The position numbers and the translations under genes were made by a program. Positions 25,617-33,247 of a DNA stretch of 64,000 nucleotides are shown here, piece by piece. The DNA lies in the NCBI GenBank assembly GCA_031550975.1, contig JAVBOC010000005.1, positions 137,966 to 201,965 of the forward strand, given 5' to 3'. How positions within the stretch are numbered: position 1 is the first letter of the stretch; each line of letters begins with the position of its first letter. Origin of the DNA: UBA947 sp031550975. GTDB taxonomy: Bacteria; Cyanobacteriota; Vampirovibrionia; Gastranaerophilales; Gastranaerophilaceae. The notes under the pieces are model-generated. The model saw only the letters and a list, made by a program, of their open reading frames with translations. It was not told where the DNA came from and ran no database searches.

Positions 25617-26666
25617 ATGATAGTGAACAAAAATTACTATGAGATTTTAGAAGTTGCTATTGGGTGCGACGAGGTCGAGCTAAAAACCGCGTACCGCAGA
25701 TTAGCGCGCAAATTCCACCCTGATGTTTGCGGCGATGACGGGAGATTTAAAGATATCTCAAAAGCTTATGACGTGCTTTCTGACAAACAAAAACGCTTGC
25801 AATATGACACAGTAAATGGATTCTTCAAATCCGCAAAAACTTCCAGTGCAAAAAAGGAAAGCTACCAGAGCGAACCGCAGAGAGCTAAATCAGAGAGCTC
25901 TGAGGAAGCCACCGCGAGTAAGCTTTTTACTGACGCGATAAACGAAATGTTTAATGAGTATGTAAAAGCCTCCGGCTCAAAACGAAAACCCACTTCCAAA
26001 AAAGAGAAGCCGGCTCCAAAAAACGGTACAGATGTTTACGCGGATGTTTCAGTCACGTTTAAAGATTCAATAGAAGGGACAACCCGTACGGTTAATGTGC
26101 TGCACACACATACCTGCCCTAAATGTCAGGGTAGAAAATTTATCAACAAAGCATTGTGTCCTGAGTGCGATGGCAAAGGGGAAGCCAACAAACATAAAAA
26201 AATATCAGTTACTATTCCGGCAGGCATAAAAAACGGCGGCAAATTACGTATTAAAGGAGAAGGCAATGAGGGCAGCAACGGCGGCAAAAATGGCGATCTG
26301 TATTTGATTGTCAAAATCGAGGGCTGTTCGCGCATCAAATACGAAGGCGCGGATATTCATTATTCAGTTCCGATTACGCCTTTTGAAGCAGCGCTTGGCG
26401 CTGATATTGAAATCCCATTTTTTGGCGGGAATATTTCTCTAAAAATTCCGCCGCATACACATTCAGGGCAAAAATTCAGACTGGCAGGTCAGGGAGGGGT
26501 AAATGTAAAGGACAAGTCTAACCTTGGCGCGGGAAAATCAGGCGACATGATAGTCACGGTGTGTATTGAAATTCCGTCATCTTTGTCGGATGATGAAACC
26601 AGATTGTACGAAAAACTGCGCAAGGCCTCAACTTGCGATATCCGGGAAAATCTTTTAAATGAGTGA
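25617..26666 (+). CDS. DnaJ-like co-chaperone with a single zinc centre
   Basis: 349 residues from the ATG at 25617 (MIVNKNYYEIL), the normal J-domain start. The J domain includes HPD at 34-36. A charged linker follows, then a shortened zinc region with only one pair of CxxC motifs (C167/C170 and C181/C184), whereas classical DnaJ has four. The two beta-barrel substrate domains follow (ISVTIPAGIKNGGKLRIKGEG; ISLKIPPHTHSGQKFRLAGQG). It stimulates DnaK ATPase and presents unfolded proteins. Intermediate between DnaJ and CbpA. The stop codon lies inside a 24-base segment duplicated at the queE start. Confidence 0.85.
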   Translation: MIVNKNYYEILEVAIGCDEVELKTAYRRLARKFHPDVCGDDGRFKDISKAYDVLSDKQKRLQYDTVNGFFKSAKTSSAKKESYQSEPQRAKSESSEEATASKLFTDAINEMFNEYVKASGSKRKPTSKKEKPAPKNGTDVYADVSVTFKDSIEGTTRTVNVLHTHTCPKCQGRKFINKALCPECDGKGEANKHKKISVTIPAGIKNGGKLRIKGEGNEGSNGGKNGDLYLIVKIEGCSRIKYEGADIHYSVPITPFEAALGADIEIPFFGGNISLKIPPHTHSGQKFRLAGQGGVNVKDKSNLGAGKSGDMIVTVCIEIPSSLSDDETRLYEKLRKASTCDIRENLLNE

Positions 26667-26793
26667 TAAAGTAAAAATTCTTTTGTCATTCTGAACTTGA
26701 TTCAGAATCTGGGTTTAGGGAGACTTGCAGTGGTACATAATACTAAAGTAGTTGTTCGTACCAGGAGAATTAAATGAGTGATAAAGTAAAAAT
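26655..26793. repeat. 24-bp direct repeat flanking a palindromic element (insertion scar)
   Basis: TTAAATGAGTGATAAAGTAA followed by AAAT occurs at 26655-26678 (end of the dnaJ-like gene) and again at 26770-26793 (start of queE), 115 bases apart. Between them lies a palindrome, TGTCATTCTGAACTTGATTC...AGAATCT (26684-26710), of the repeat family seen elsewhere. The first copy still encodes MSDKVKI and then hits a stop. Confidence 0.85.
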
Positions 26794-27496
26794 CAAAGAA
26801 ATCTTCACCTCTGTCCAGGGGGAAGGTCCTTATGTGGGGGTAAAACAGCTTTTTGTCCGGTTTTGCAACTGTAATTTGAAATGCAATTATTGCGATACAG
26901 ATTTTGCGCCGAACGAAGCTTTTGAAGAACACACGCCCGAGTCGCTTGCCAAAAAAATCCACGAGTTTGACTTGAAAACCATCCACTCAATTTCTCTCAC
27001 AGGCGGTGAGCCGCTCTTGCAGACTGATTTTTTGAAAGAATTTCTTCCGCGCGCGGGCAAAAAGATTTATCTCGAAACTAACGCAACTCTTGCCGACAAA
27101 TTTCTAGAAGTTAAGCCGCTTGTAGACATTGTGTCCGCGGATATTAAGTTAGAAAGTGCGACCGGAATCCCAAATTCAATCCCGTTCCACGAAAAGTTCT
27201 TCCATAATTGTCGCGGCAAAGGGGTAAATATACCAGGTGACTTAAACAAGTCCGATTTTGAGCCGGAAGTTTTCGCTAAAATTGTTTTTGATAATAACAT
27301 TACTGATGCTGAACTTGAAGCCTGCGCTAAATTAGGCGAGCAGTTTGGAATTTTGTTAATTTTACAGCCGAGAATGGTTGGCAATAGAATGGCTGTCACA
27401 AACAAATTTGCTGCAGAAATCCTTGACCGCTTCATACAAAAATACCCAAACACACGCCTAATCCCGCAAGTACACAAATTCCTTGATTTAAGATAG
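26774..27496 (+). CDS. queE: 7-carboxy-7-deazaguanine synthase
   Basis: 240 residues. A radical SAM enzyme of the queuosine/7-deazapurine pathway that contracts 6-carboxytetrahydropterin to CDG. The [4Fe-4S] motif C33-x3-C37-x2-C40 follows EIFTSVQGEGPYVG, the family N-terminus, and SLTGGEPLLQ forms the SAM-binding GGE motif. AGGAG precedes the ATG. The first 20 bases of the gene are duplicated 115 bases upstream, at the dnaJ stop. No other queuosine gene is in the window. Confidence 0.93.
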   Translation: MSDKVKIKEIFTSVQGEGPYVGVKQLFVRFCNCNLKCNYCDTDFAPNEAFEEHTPESLAKKIHEFDLKTIHSISLTGGEPLLQTDFLKEFLPRAGKKIYLETNATLADKFLEVKPLVDIVSADIKLESATGIPNSIPFHEKFFHNCRGKGVNIPGDLNKSDFEPEVFAKIVFDNNITDAELEACAKLGEQFGILLILQPRMVGNRMAVTNKFAAEILDRFIQKYPNTRLIPQVHKFLDLR

Positions 27497-27512
27497 TAAT
27501 TTAGTGTATAAT
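27483..27512 (+). promoter_or_regulatory. Sigma-70-type promoter for def
   Basis: TTGATT (27483-27488) and TATAAT (27507-27512) are separated by 18 bases, 62 bases before the def start. The -35 overlaps the last codons of queE. Confidence 0.55.
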
Positions 27513-27573
27513 GGGGTAGATGGGATTGGGCTTGAGAAACAAGTCCGATTAATGTAAGTCCCTTGAGGTAAAA

Positions 27574-28122
27574 ATGGCTGTAAAGAAGGTTTTGGAATAT
27601 GGAACACCGAGTCTGCGTGAACCCTCAAAAGAGGTTCATAAGGTTTCGCGCAAAATTCAGGATTTAGTCGCGGATTTGCTCGATACTATGTATGCCAAAA
27701 ATGGTGTAGGGATGGCGGCACCGCAAATTGGTTCAAACTATCGAATCTTTGTTATTGACACTTCCAAAAACGATGAACCGCTCAACCCTATTGTTTTTAT
27801 TAACCCTAAAATTATCAAAAAATCCGGCGGTTATATAACTAACGAAGGCTGCATAAGCTTTCCTGAAGTTTATACAAAAGTCCGCCGCTACAAAAAGATT
27901 ATGGTTAAAGCGCTTGATCGCAACGGCAAACCGTTTATTATGGAAGCTGACGGCGGCCTGCTTGCGAGCGTAATCCAGCACGAGAACGACCACCTTGACG
28001 GAATTTTGTTTATCGACCACTGTGACAACCGCTTTGAAGTTGATGACCTGCTTAAAAAATATAACCTGCCGCCCGTAGAGGCTGACAGGCTCTTTAACGG
28101 TGATGACTGGGAGCAAGGGTAA
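27574..28122 (+). CDS. def: Peptide deformylase
   Basis: 182 residues. Removes the N-formyl group from nascent proteins. All three motifs are present: GVGMAAPQ (44-51), EGCIS (91-95, metal-binding Cys) and QHENDHLDG (metal-binding His136/His140, catalytic Glu137). Length is normal. It is followed by fmt, the enzyme that adds the formyl group, a common pairing; a palindromic repeat element separates the two. Confidence 0.96.
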   Translation: MAVKKVLEYGTPSLREPSKEVHKVSRKIQDLVADLLDTMYAKNGVGMAAPQIGSNYRIFVIDTSKNDEPLNPIVFINPKIIKKSGGYITNEGCISFPEVYTKVRRYKKIMVKALDRNGKPFIMEADGGLLASVIQHENDHLDGILFIDHCDNRFEVDDLLKKYNLPPVEADRLFNGDDWEQG

Positions 28123-28128
28123 ATATTT

Positions 28129-28211
28129 TGTCATGTTGAGGCGAGGCCGAAACATCTCAAAATCGTTGCAATCTAAGAGCATTGAGATCCTTCGCACAAC
28201 TCAGAATGACG
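28129..28211. repeat. Palindromic repeat element (second subfamily)
   Basis: Begins TGTCATGTTGAGGCGAGGCC and ends GATCCTTCGCACAACTCAGA then ATGACG, forming imperfect inverted arms. It resembles 24336-24416 and lies between def and fmt. Confidence 0.7.
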
Positions 28212-28228
28212 AAAGAAAGTAAAAGAGA

Positions 28229-29140
28229 ATGATTGATATAGTTTTTTTCGGGACACCAAAAATTGCACTAAAATCGCTGGAATATCTATATAACAGCGAC
28301 AAAATTAATGTGCTTGCTGTTGTGACCCAGCCCGACAGACCGGCAGGGCGCGGACATAAACTCACCGCTTCCCCGATAAAAGAGTTTGCAATGGAGCATA
28401 ATTTGCCAATCTTTCAGCCGAAATCTATCCGCAAAGAACCGGAAATTATGGATGCGTTGCGTGATCTGAAACCTGATTTTTTTGTAACTTTTGCGTTTGG
28501 ACAGATTTTGTCGCAAGAGGTTTTGGACATCCCAAGATTTGAAACGATTAATCTGCACGCTTCCCTGCTGCCAAAATACCGCGGTGCAAACCCGATTCAA
28601 CGAGCGATAATTAATGGCGATGAAGAAACGGGAATCACCACAATGATTACTGTTTTGGAACTTGACGCGGGTGATATTTGTTTGCAGCAAAAAATTCACA
28701 TTCATGAGCACATGACAGTTAAGGAATTGAGTCAGATAATCAGCGACGAATCGCCAAATCTCTTGGAAGAAACACTCGTAGGGCTTTATAACAAGACATT
28801 AGAACCGATTCCGCAATGCGAGGATTGTGTTTGTCCTGCTACAAAATTATCAAAAGAAGAATGCGTAATCGACTGGAACAATTCCGCGCGTGCAATCCAC
28901 AACCTTGTTCGCGGGATTTGTGGATGTCCGTCGGCGTATTTTACGCATAACGATAAAATGGTGAAAGTTATTGAAACAAAAGTGCTGCCGAATAAAGATT
29001 TGTCTGTGGGTATATTGAGGGCAACAAAAGAAGGTATTGAAGTCGGCACCTCTGACGGAGTTTTGCTCCTCACAAGAGTGAAACCCGAAGGCAAAGGCGA
29101 AATGGCCGCGCGCGACTGGGCAAACGGCGTGAAATTATAA
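28229..29140 (+). CDS. fmt: Methionyl-tRNA formyltransferase
   Basis: 303 residues. Formylates initiator Met-tRNA using 10-formyl-tetrahydrofolate. Signatures: VFFGTPKIALKSLEYL at the N-terminus, the catalytic block NLHASLLPKYRGANPIQ, TGITTMITVLELDAGDI, and a C-terminal domain starting WNNSARAIHNLVRGI. Slightly short but complete. The window also contains its substrate, the initiator tRNA gene (61344), and its counterpart def. Confidence 0.95.
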   Translation: MIDIVFFGTPKIALKSLEYLYNSDKINVLAVVTQPDRPAGRGHKLTASPIKEFAMEHNLPIFQPKSIRKEPEIMDALRDLKPDFFVTFAFGQILSQEVLDIPRFETINLHASLLPKYRGANPIQRAIINGDEETGITTMITVLELDAGDICLQQKIHIHEHMTVKELSQIISDESPNLLEETLVGLYNKTLEPIPQCEDCVCPATKLSKEECVIDWNNSARAIHNLVRGICGCPSAYFTHNDKMVKVIETKVLPNKDLSVGILRATKEGIEVGTSDGVLLLTRVKPEGKGEMAARDWANGVKL

Positions 29141-29151
29141 AAACACCCTTC

Positions 29152-29241
29152 TGTCATTCCGGACTCGATCCGGAATCTTCCACCGTTGGGGTTTACGTGA
29201 GTCGTGTCAGTGGAAGATCCTGAATCAAGTTCAGGATGACA
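29152..29241. repeat. 90-bp palindromic repeat element, copy 1
   Basis: TGTCATTCCGGACTCGATCC...GGAATCTTCCAC at the left, and GTGGAAGATCCTGAATCAAG...TTCAGGATGACA at the right. The outer halves are themselves palindromes and the inner CTTCCAC/GTGGAAG pair folds the element. An inverted, closely similar 90-base copy is at 30556-30645. Confidence 0.85.
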
Positions 29242-29269
29242 AACAAATAAGAATATATTAGGAGAAAAT

Positions 29270-29620
29270 ATGACAACAAAAGGAATACGCGGAGCGATTA
29301 CAATAGAAGAAAATACAAAAGAGGCTTTGAGAGGAGGGACTCTTGAATTGCTAAATGCGATGATTGAGGCTAACGATATTAAGCCGCATAATATTTCGCA
29401 TGCGATTTTCACCCTGACAAAAGATTTAAACGCGGATTTCCCTGCAAAGTTTGCCCGCACAGAACTTGGCTGGGATGAAGTTGCGATGATGTGTTATAAC
29501 GAACTCGACGTGCCGGGCGCAATCGAAAAATGCCTGCGACTTTTAATTGTGCTAAACTGCTCGGAAAATTTCACTCCAAGATTTGTCTATCTCAAAGGCG
29601 CTTCAAATTTAAGAATATAA
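29270..29620 (+). CDS. aroH: Chorismate mutase, AroH type
   Basis: 116 residues, the normal size for monofunctional AroH-class chorismate mutase, which converts chorismate to prephenate. It starts GIRGAITIEENTKEAL (the family's RGA-T-V/I block with the active-site Arg), with NISHAIFTLTKDLNADFPAKFAR and RFVYLKGA towards the C-terminus. TTAGGAG lies before the ATG. It is followed at once by a strong hairpin terminator. Confidence 0.92.
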   Translation: MTTKGIRGAITIEENTKEALRGGTLELLNAMIEANDIKPHNISHAIFTLTKDLNADFPAKFARTELGWDEVAMMCYNELDVPGAIEKCLRLLIVLNCSENFTPRFVYLKGASNLRI

Positions 29621-29652
29621 AAAGTGCAGGCATAACACCTGCACTTTTTATA
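29618..29652. terminator. Bidirectional hairpin terminator
   Basis: AAAGTGCAGG (29621-29630) pairs with CCTGCACTTT (29638-29647) around a 7-base loop, with A and T runs on either side. It can end both aroH and the convergent gene at 29663. Confidence 0.85.
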
Positions 29653-29662
29653 TGTTTTGATT

Positions 29663-30226
29663 CTATGCTGTTGCACCTCTGAGGATTTGTCCTGCCATAT
29701 AGTTTGCATCTGCATTGACTTTTGCTTGGTGTAACGGACCTGTAATTTCTTGATTACGCCCACCTAGTCTAAAATTTGTTTTACCCGGCTCAGGCGCATA
29801 ATATAAAGGGGCATTGTATCCACTTCCTAGTCCTGTACGAATGTTATCATCCCAAATTCTTTCTAACGTCAATTTCCTTCTGTAATTAGCTGGAACTGGT
29901 CCGTTATGTGCGTAGCGCGCCCCAGAAGTAGCTTCAAAATCAGCGACCTGTCTCCTTCTTATGCAACGAACGGAGCTAGGTACTTCCTGCCCTGCACTAA
30001 AAAGAGCTTCAGAATAAAAATCCGTCTTAGGATTAAAGACTAATTTAATTACATTGCCCCAACTCTTCAAAAAGAGAGTTATTTTGGTCCCATTCTTTAA
30101 AGTGTGTGTGAGTGGTGCTGCATTGGGATTATCCGCGAAAAATCGTATTGCACATTCGGGAGACATTATTTTTCTCTCTGCTTGCCCAACACATGCTTTG
30201 CCCAACGGCATTATACCTCGTATCAT
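29663..30226 (-). CDS. Hypothetical protein, basic
   Basis: 187 residues with AAGGAGGAATTATT before the ATG. No signal peptide, membrane helix or known domain. The sequence is Arg- and Asn-rich, with a Tyr/Gly/Pro-rich C-terminal half (GLGSGYNAPLYYAPEPGKTNFRLGGR). It starts 14 bases after korD on the same strand, so it may be the last gene of the oxidoreductase operon, but nothing in its sequence suggests a role in electron transfer. It does not carry the Phe-Gly leader. Confidence 0.55.
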   Translation of the reverse strand: MIRGIMPLGKACVGQAERKIMSPECAIRFFADNPNAAPLTHTLKNGTKITLFLKSWGNVIKLVFNPKTDFYSEALFSAGQEVPSSVRCIRRRQVADFEATSGARYAHNGPVPANYRRKLTLERIWDDNIRTGLGSGYNAPLYYAPEPGKTNFRLGGRNQEITGPLHQAKVNADANYMAGQILRGATA

Positions 30227-30240
30227 AATAATTCCTCCTT

Positions 30241-30519
30241 TTAATTTGGTTTTCTTTCAATACGAATTGCGCAGTCCGGGCAAACCAGAGCGCATGTTCC
30301 GCAGCCGATGCAAAGCGACGGGTCCGGCTCAACTGCAGGGGTTTGGTAGATACCAACCTCTTTTGACCAGTTAAGACATTTTTCGCCTTTTAGGTTAATC
30401 GGGCATTTTGCAAGACATAGTCCGCAGCCTTTGCATAATTCTGTATATACGTAGTAGTCAGATTTGCCTTTAGCAACGCCTTCTACTTTGTAACCTTGAT
30501 ATTCAAATGTTTGGTTCAT
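30241..30519 (-). CDS. korD: 2-oxoacid:ferredoxin oxidoreductase, delta (ferredoxin) subunit
   Basis: 92 residues with two [4Fe-4S] motifs: CKGCGLCLAKCP and CIGCGTCALVCP. As the small subunit it passes electrons from the TPP-bound intermediate to external ferredoxin. An extra Cys lies between the motifs (GEKCLNW). It is the fourth gene of the alpha-beta-gamma-delta operon, separated from gamma by a 90-base repeat element. Confidence 0.88.
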   Translation of the reverse strand: MNQTFEYQGYKVEGVAKGKSDYYVYTELCKGCGLCLAKCPINLKGEKCLNWSKEVGIYQTPAVEPDPSLCIGCGTCALVCPDCAIRIERKPN

Positions 30520-30555
30520 TTTTCTGTCCTTTCAAATTTCGGAGACTAGCATTAT

Positions 30556-30645
30556 TGTCATCCTGAACTTGTTTCAGGATCTTCCACTGATACGGCTGAT
30601 GAAAACCTCAACGGTGGAAGATTCCGGATCAAGTCCGGAATGACA
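30556..30645. repeat. 90-bp palindromic repeat element, copy 2 (inverted)
   Basis: The reverse complement of this segment matches 29152-29241 over the full 90 bases with few differences, including both outer palindromes and the CTTCCAC/GTGGAAG pair. It sits between the gamma and delta genes of the oxidoreductase operon. Confidence 0.85.
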
Positions 30646-30651
30646 GGAGAG

Positions 30652-31215
30652 CTAGACTGCTGTTTTTTCGTTGATTAAGTTCATGCCTACTTCGAGAGCT
30701 TTGTAGTTAAGTTCTCTCAATTCAGGTTTAGCATCAAACTTCTTGCCTAACGCTAATTCCATCGCTTTTTTTGCATCCTCAATGTCAACGACGTTAGTTG
30801 CTGCAAGAATTACACCAAGAATAATGATGTTGAAAACTCTTGCGCTCAACTGTTCGTTAGCGATTTTGTTTGCTTCGATTGCGATGGTCTTTTTGCCTTT
30901 GCATTTTGGTGCTCTTGTACAAACTGACGAGTCGTAAATCATAGTTGTGTTTTCGTCAACGTAGGTTTCGCATCTGTCAAGCGCTCTGTCTGAGAGCATA
31001 ACCACGATGTCGCCTTTTGAATAACGTGGTTCGCCGATTGTTTCATCTGCGATTTGGCAGAATGCAATCGAAACGCCGCCGCGTTGTTCTACCCCGAAGT
31101 TCGGGATATATAACACTTGTTTTTCAGCTTCATAACCAGCTTCAACAAGGATTTTTGCGATAGACTGGACGCCTTGTCCACCTTCACCTGCTAATACTAT
31201 TTTAGTTCTAGCCAT
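30652..31215 (-). CDS. korC: 2-oxoacid:ferredoxin oxidoreductase, gamma subunit
   Basis: 187 residues, matching the pyruvate/2-ketoglutarate ferredoxin oxidoreductase gamma domain: the N-terminal GEGGQGVQSIAKILVEAGY, YIPNFGVEQRGGVSIAFCQI, and IVVMLSDRALDRCE. It contributes to CoA binding and the interface with the alpha/beta core. It follows the beta gene by 56 bases. Confidence 0.92.
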   Translation of the reverse strand: MARTKIVLAGEGGQGVQSIAKILVEAGYEAEKQVLYIPNFGVEQRGGVSIAFCQIADETIGEPRYSKGDIVVMLSDRALDRCETYVDENTTMIYDSSVCTRAPKCKGKKTIAIEANKIANEQLSARVFNIIILGVILAATNVVDIEDAKKAMELALGKKFDAKPELRELNYKALEVGMNLINEKTAV

Positions 31216-31271
31216 TTCTTTTATCCTTTCTTTGCAGGTTCACCTTTTATTTCGCAGGTCAACCTAGGAGC

Positions 31272-32030
31272 TTAAGCCCCCAATTCTTCTCTACTTACGA
31301 ATTCTTTTACTTCAAAGAACTCTTCCATAGTTGTAAGTCTCGACCAAGTATCAACGTTGTTTGTTCTCCAGTTAAGAGGACAGATTGAAAGAACTTCAAC
31401 AAATGAGAAGCCGCCTTCATCAACGTTTTTAAGCGCTTTTTTAAATGTTGAACGTAACTTACGTAAGTTGGATACGCTCGCACGCGCCACGTATGATTTT
31501 GCAGGGTCTGCAATTGCTGCGATCATTTCAGCACCTTTCGCAGGTTGACCTGTAACTGAACAGTCACGACCGTAAGGGGAAGTTTCTGTTTTTTGACCAG
31601 GAAGTGTTGTCGGAGACATTTGACCGCCTGTCATACCGTAGTTTGTGTTGTTAACCAATACGATTAACATTTTTTCTGCACGAACTGCTGCGTTAACTAA
31701 GTGCTGTGCACCGATAGCTAAACCGCCGCCGTCGCCCATGTAAGCAATACCAATTGCTTCAGGGTTAGCGCGAGTTACACCGTAGATAACCGCTGTTGTA
31801 CGTCCGTGGTGGGTTTGAACAGTATCAATATCCAAGAAGTTCCACGAGAGTAACGAACATCCGATGTCGCATCCAAAAACAGATTTGTGTTTCAAATCCA
31901 TATCATCAATAGCAAATGCTAATGTCTTCAATACCATACCGTGACCGCAGCCAGGGCAAAATTTACTTGCACCGACTTCTTCGTTTTGCGATTTTGGCAG
32001 GATTGGTGGTAATTCCATTTTATGTGCCAT
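31272..32030 (-). CDS. korB: 2-oxoacid:ferredoxin oxidoreductase, beta (TPP) subunit
   Basis: 252 residues. Thiamine-diphosphate-binding subunit: FCPGCGHGMVLKTL at the N-terminus, the TPP/Mg motif GDGGGLAIGAQHLVNA, and NNTNYGMTGGQMSPTT. Only a few Cys are present, consistent with KOR/VOR-type enzymes in which the clusters are mainly in delta. It catalyses CoA-dependent oxidative decarboxylation of a 2-oxoacid together with alpha. Confidence 0.92.
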   Translation of the reverse strand: MAHKMELPPILPKSQNEEVGASKFCPGCGHGMVLKTLAFAIDDMDLKHKSVFGCDIGCSLLSWNFLDIDTVQTHHGRTTAVIYGVTRANPEAIGIAYMGDGGGLAIGAQHLVNAAVRAEKMLIVLVNNTNYGMTGGQMSPTTLPGQKTETSPYGRDCSVTGQPAKGAEMIAAIADPAKSYVARASVSNLRKLRSTFKKALKNVDEGGFSFVEVLSICPLNWRTNNVDTWSRLTTMEEFFEVKEFVSREELGA

Positions 32031-32063
32031 AATTTTTATGTCCTTTCGAATTTTTTTAAGTTC

Positions 32064-33167
32064 TTAAACTGTAGCCGGCTGTTTAGCCATTGCTTCTACT
32101 TTTTCTACGATGTCGTTACCCGTTACACCAACACCCATTTTGTAAAGTGTTGAGTAAGGAGTTGTGCAGCCGTAGATTGCTTCTAGTATCATTTGAGCCA
32201 TTTGTCCGTTAGCTGATTCTGTGAACAGAATTTGCTTAGCGCGTTTAACAGCTGCATTTAACGGTTTTGTTGCAAGCGGTCTTAAAGTAATCGGTCTGAA
32301 TAAACCGGCTTTAACGCCTTTTGAACGAAGTTCGTCGATAGCGGTTTTCGCAGAACGAGCTACGATACCGTGAGCGATGATAAGGATTTCCGCATCATCT
32401 GCTTTGTACTCTTCGTATTCAGCGATTTCGTCTTCAAGTTTTGCAAACTCTTCAGCGTATTCGTCAAGAACTTCCATAAGCTCTTCTTCCATGTTGAAAG
32501 TGTTACGCATGTGGATTGATTTTCTGTCAACACCGATTGTTCCAGGTGCAAGCAATGAAGCCTCTGTTGGAACCATTTTAATTCCGCGTGATGCCGGATC
32601 GTAAAGCATAACAGGTTCTCTCATTTTACCTTGGTATCCGTCAGCTAAAACGAAAGTTGGGAATTTATATTTCCAAGCCATGTTGAAAGCTTTAATCATA
32701 TAATCGAACAAGTCTTGGTGACCTGCTGTTGAATAAACGATTCTAAAGCCTTCGCCGTTTCCGCCGTAACAAGTCAAACGAGTTTCTTGTTGAGCATAAA
32801 TTACTGTAGCAGTTGACGGTCCGCCACGTTGCATAACAGCACATACGAACGGTATTCTCATCATTTCCGCCATTGACATAGCGTCTTGCATGATTACGTT
32901 ACCAGGACCAGCCGTTGCTGTGAAAGCACGTTTACCTGCTAAAATTCCGCCAAGCGTTGAAAAACCTGCGGAAATTTCGTCTTCTGTTTGTAAAAATCCT
33001 GCTTCTGTTTTTGGAAGCAATTTACACCACGTATGCATAATTTCGTTTTGCGGTGTAATCGGATAACCGTACATGTATTCTGCTTCTGCGGCGTTTGCAG
33101 CATATGCGAGAACTTCATTACCGGTCAAAAACATCTTTGTGTCTTCTTTGATAAGTTTGTTTACCAT
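32064..33167 (-). CDS. korA: 2-oxoacid:ferredoxin oxidoreductase, alpha subunit
   Basis: 367 residues from the ATG at 33167; GGTGGAG just upstream acts as ribosome site, so the GTG three codons earlier is less likely. Signatures: GNEVLAYAANAAEAEYMYGYPITPQNEIM, TATAGPGNVIMQDAMSMAEMMRIP and the FRPITLRPL block. The subunit layout (alpha, beta, gamma, delta as separate genes) fits 2-oxoglutarate or branched-chain 2-oxoacid:ferredoxin oxidoreductase; the substrate cannot be settled from sequence alone. Lead gene of a four-gene operon typical of anaerobic metabolism. Confidence 0.9.
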   Translation of the reverse strand: MVNKLIKEDTKMFLTGNEVLAYAANAAEAEYMYGYPITPQNEIMHTWCKLLPKTEAGFLQTEDEISAGFSTLGGILAGKRAFTATAGPGNVIMQDAMSMAEMMRIPFVCAVMQRGGPSTATVIYAQQETRLTCYGGNGEGFRIVYSTAGHQDLFDYMIKAFNMAWKYKFPTFVLADGYQGKMREPVMLYDPASRGIKMVPTEASLLAPGTIGVDRKSIHMRNTFNMEEELMEVLDEYAEEFAKLEDEIAEYEEYKADDAEILIIAHGIVARSAKTAIDELRSKGVKAGLFRPITLRPLATKPLNAAVKRAKQILFTESANGQMAQMILEAIYGCTTPYSTLYKMGVGVTGNDIVEKVEAMAKQPATV

Positions 33168-33247
33168 TTTCTCCACCTTCTTTGGTTAATATCTACGCCC
33201 AACATGGTACTACAAACAAACTTAAATATCAAAGCTTAATCTAATCT

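Noticed and set aside
18195..30645. A CRISPR array
   Set aside because: The repeats are palindromic, unevenly spaced by kilobases and separated by genes; there are no spacers or cas genes.
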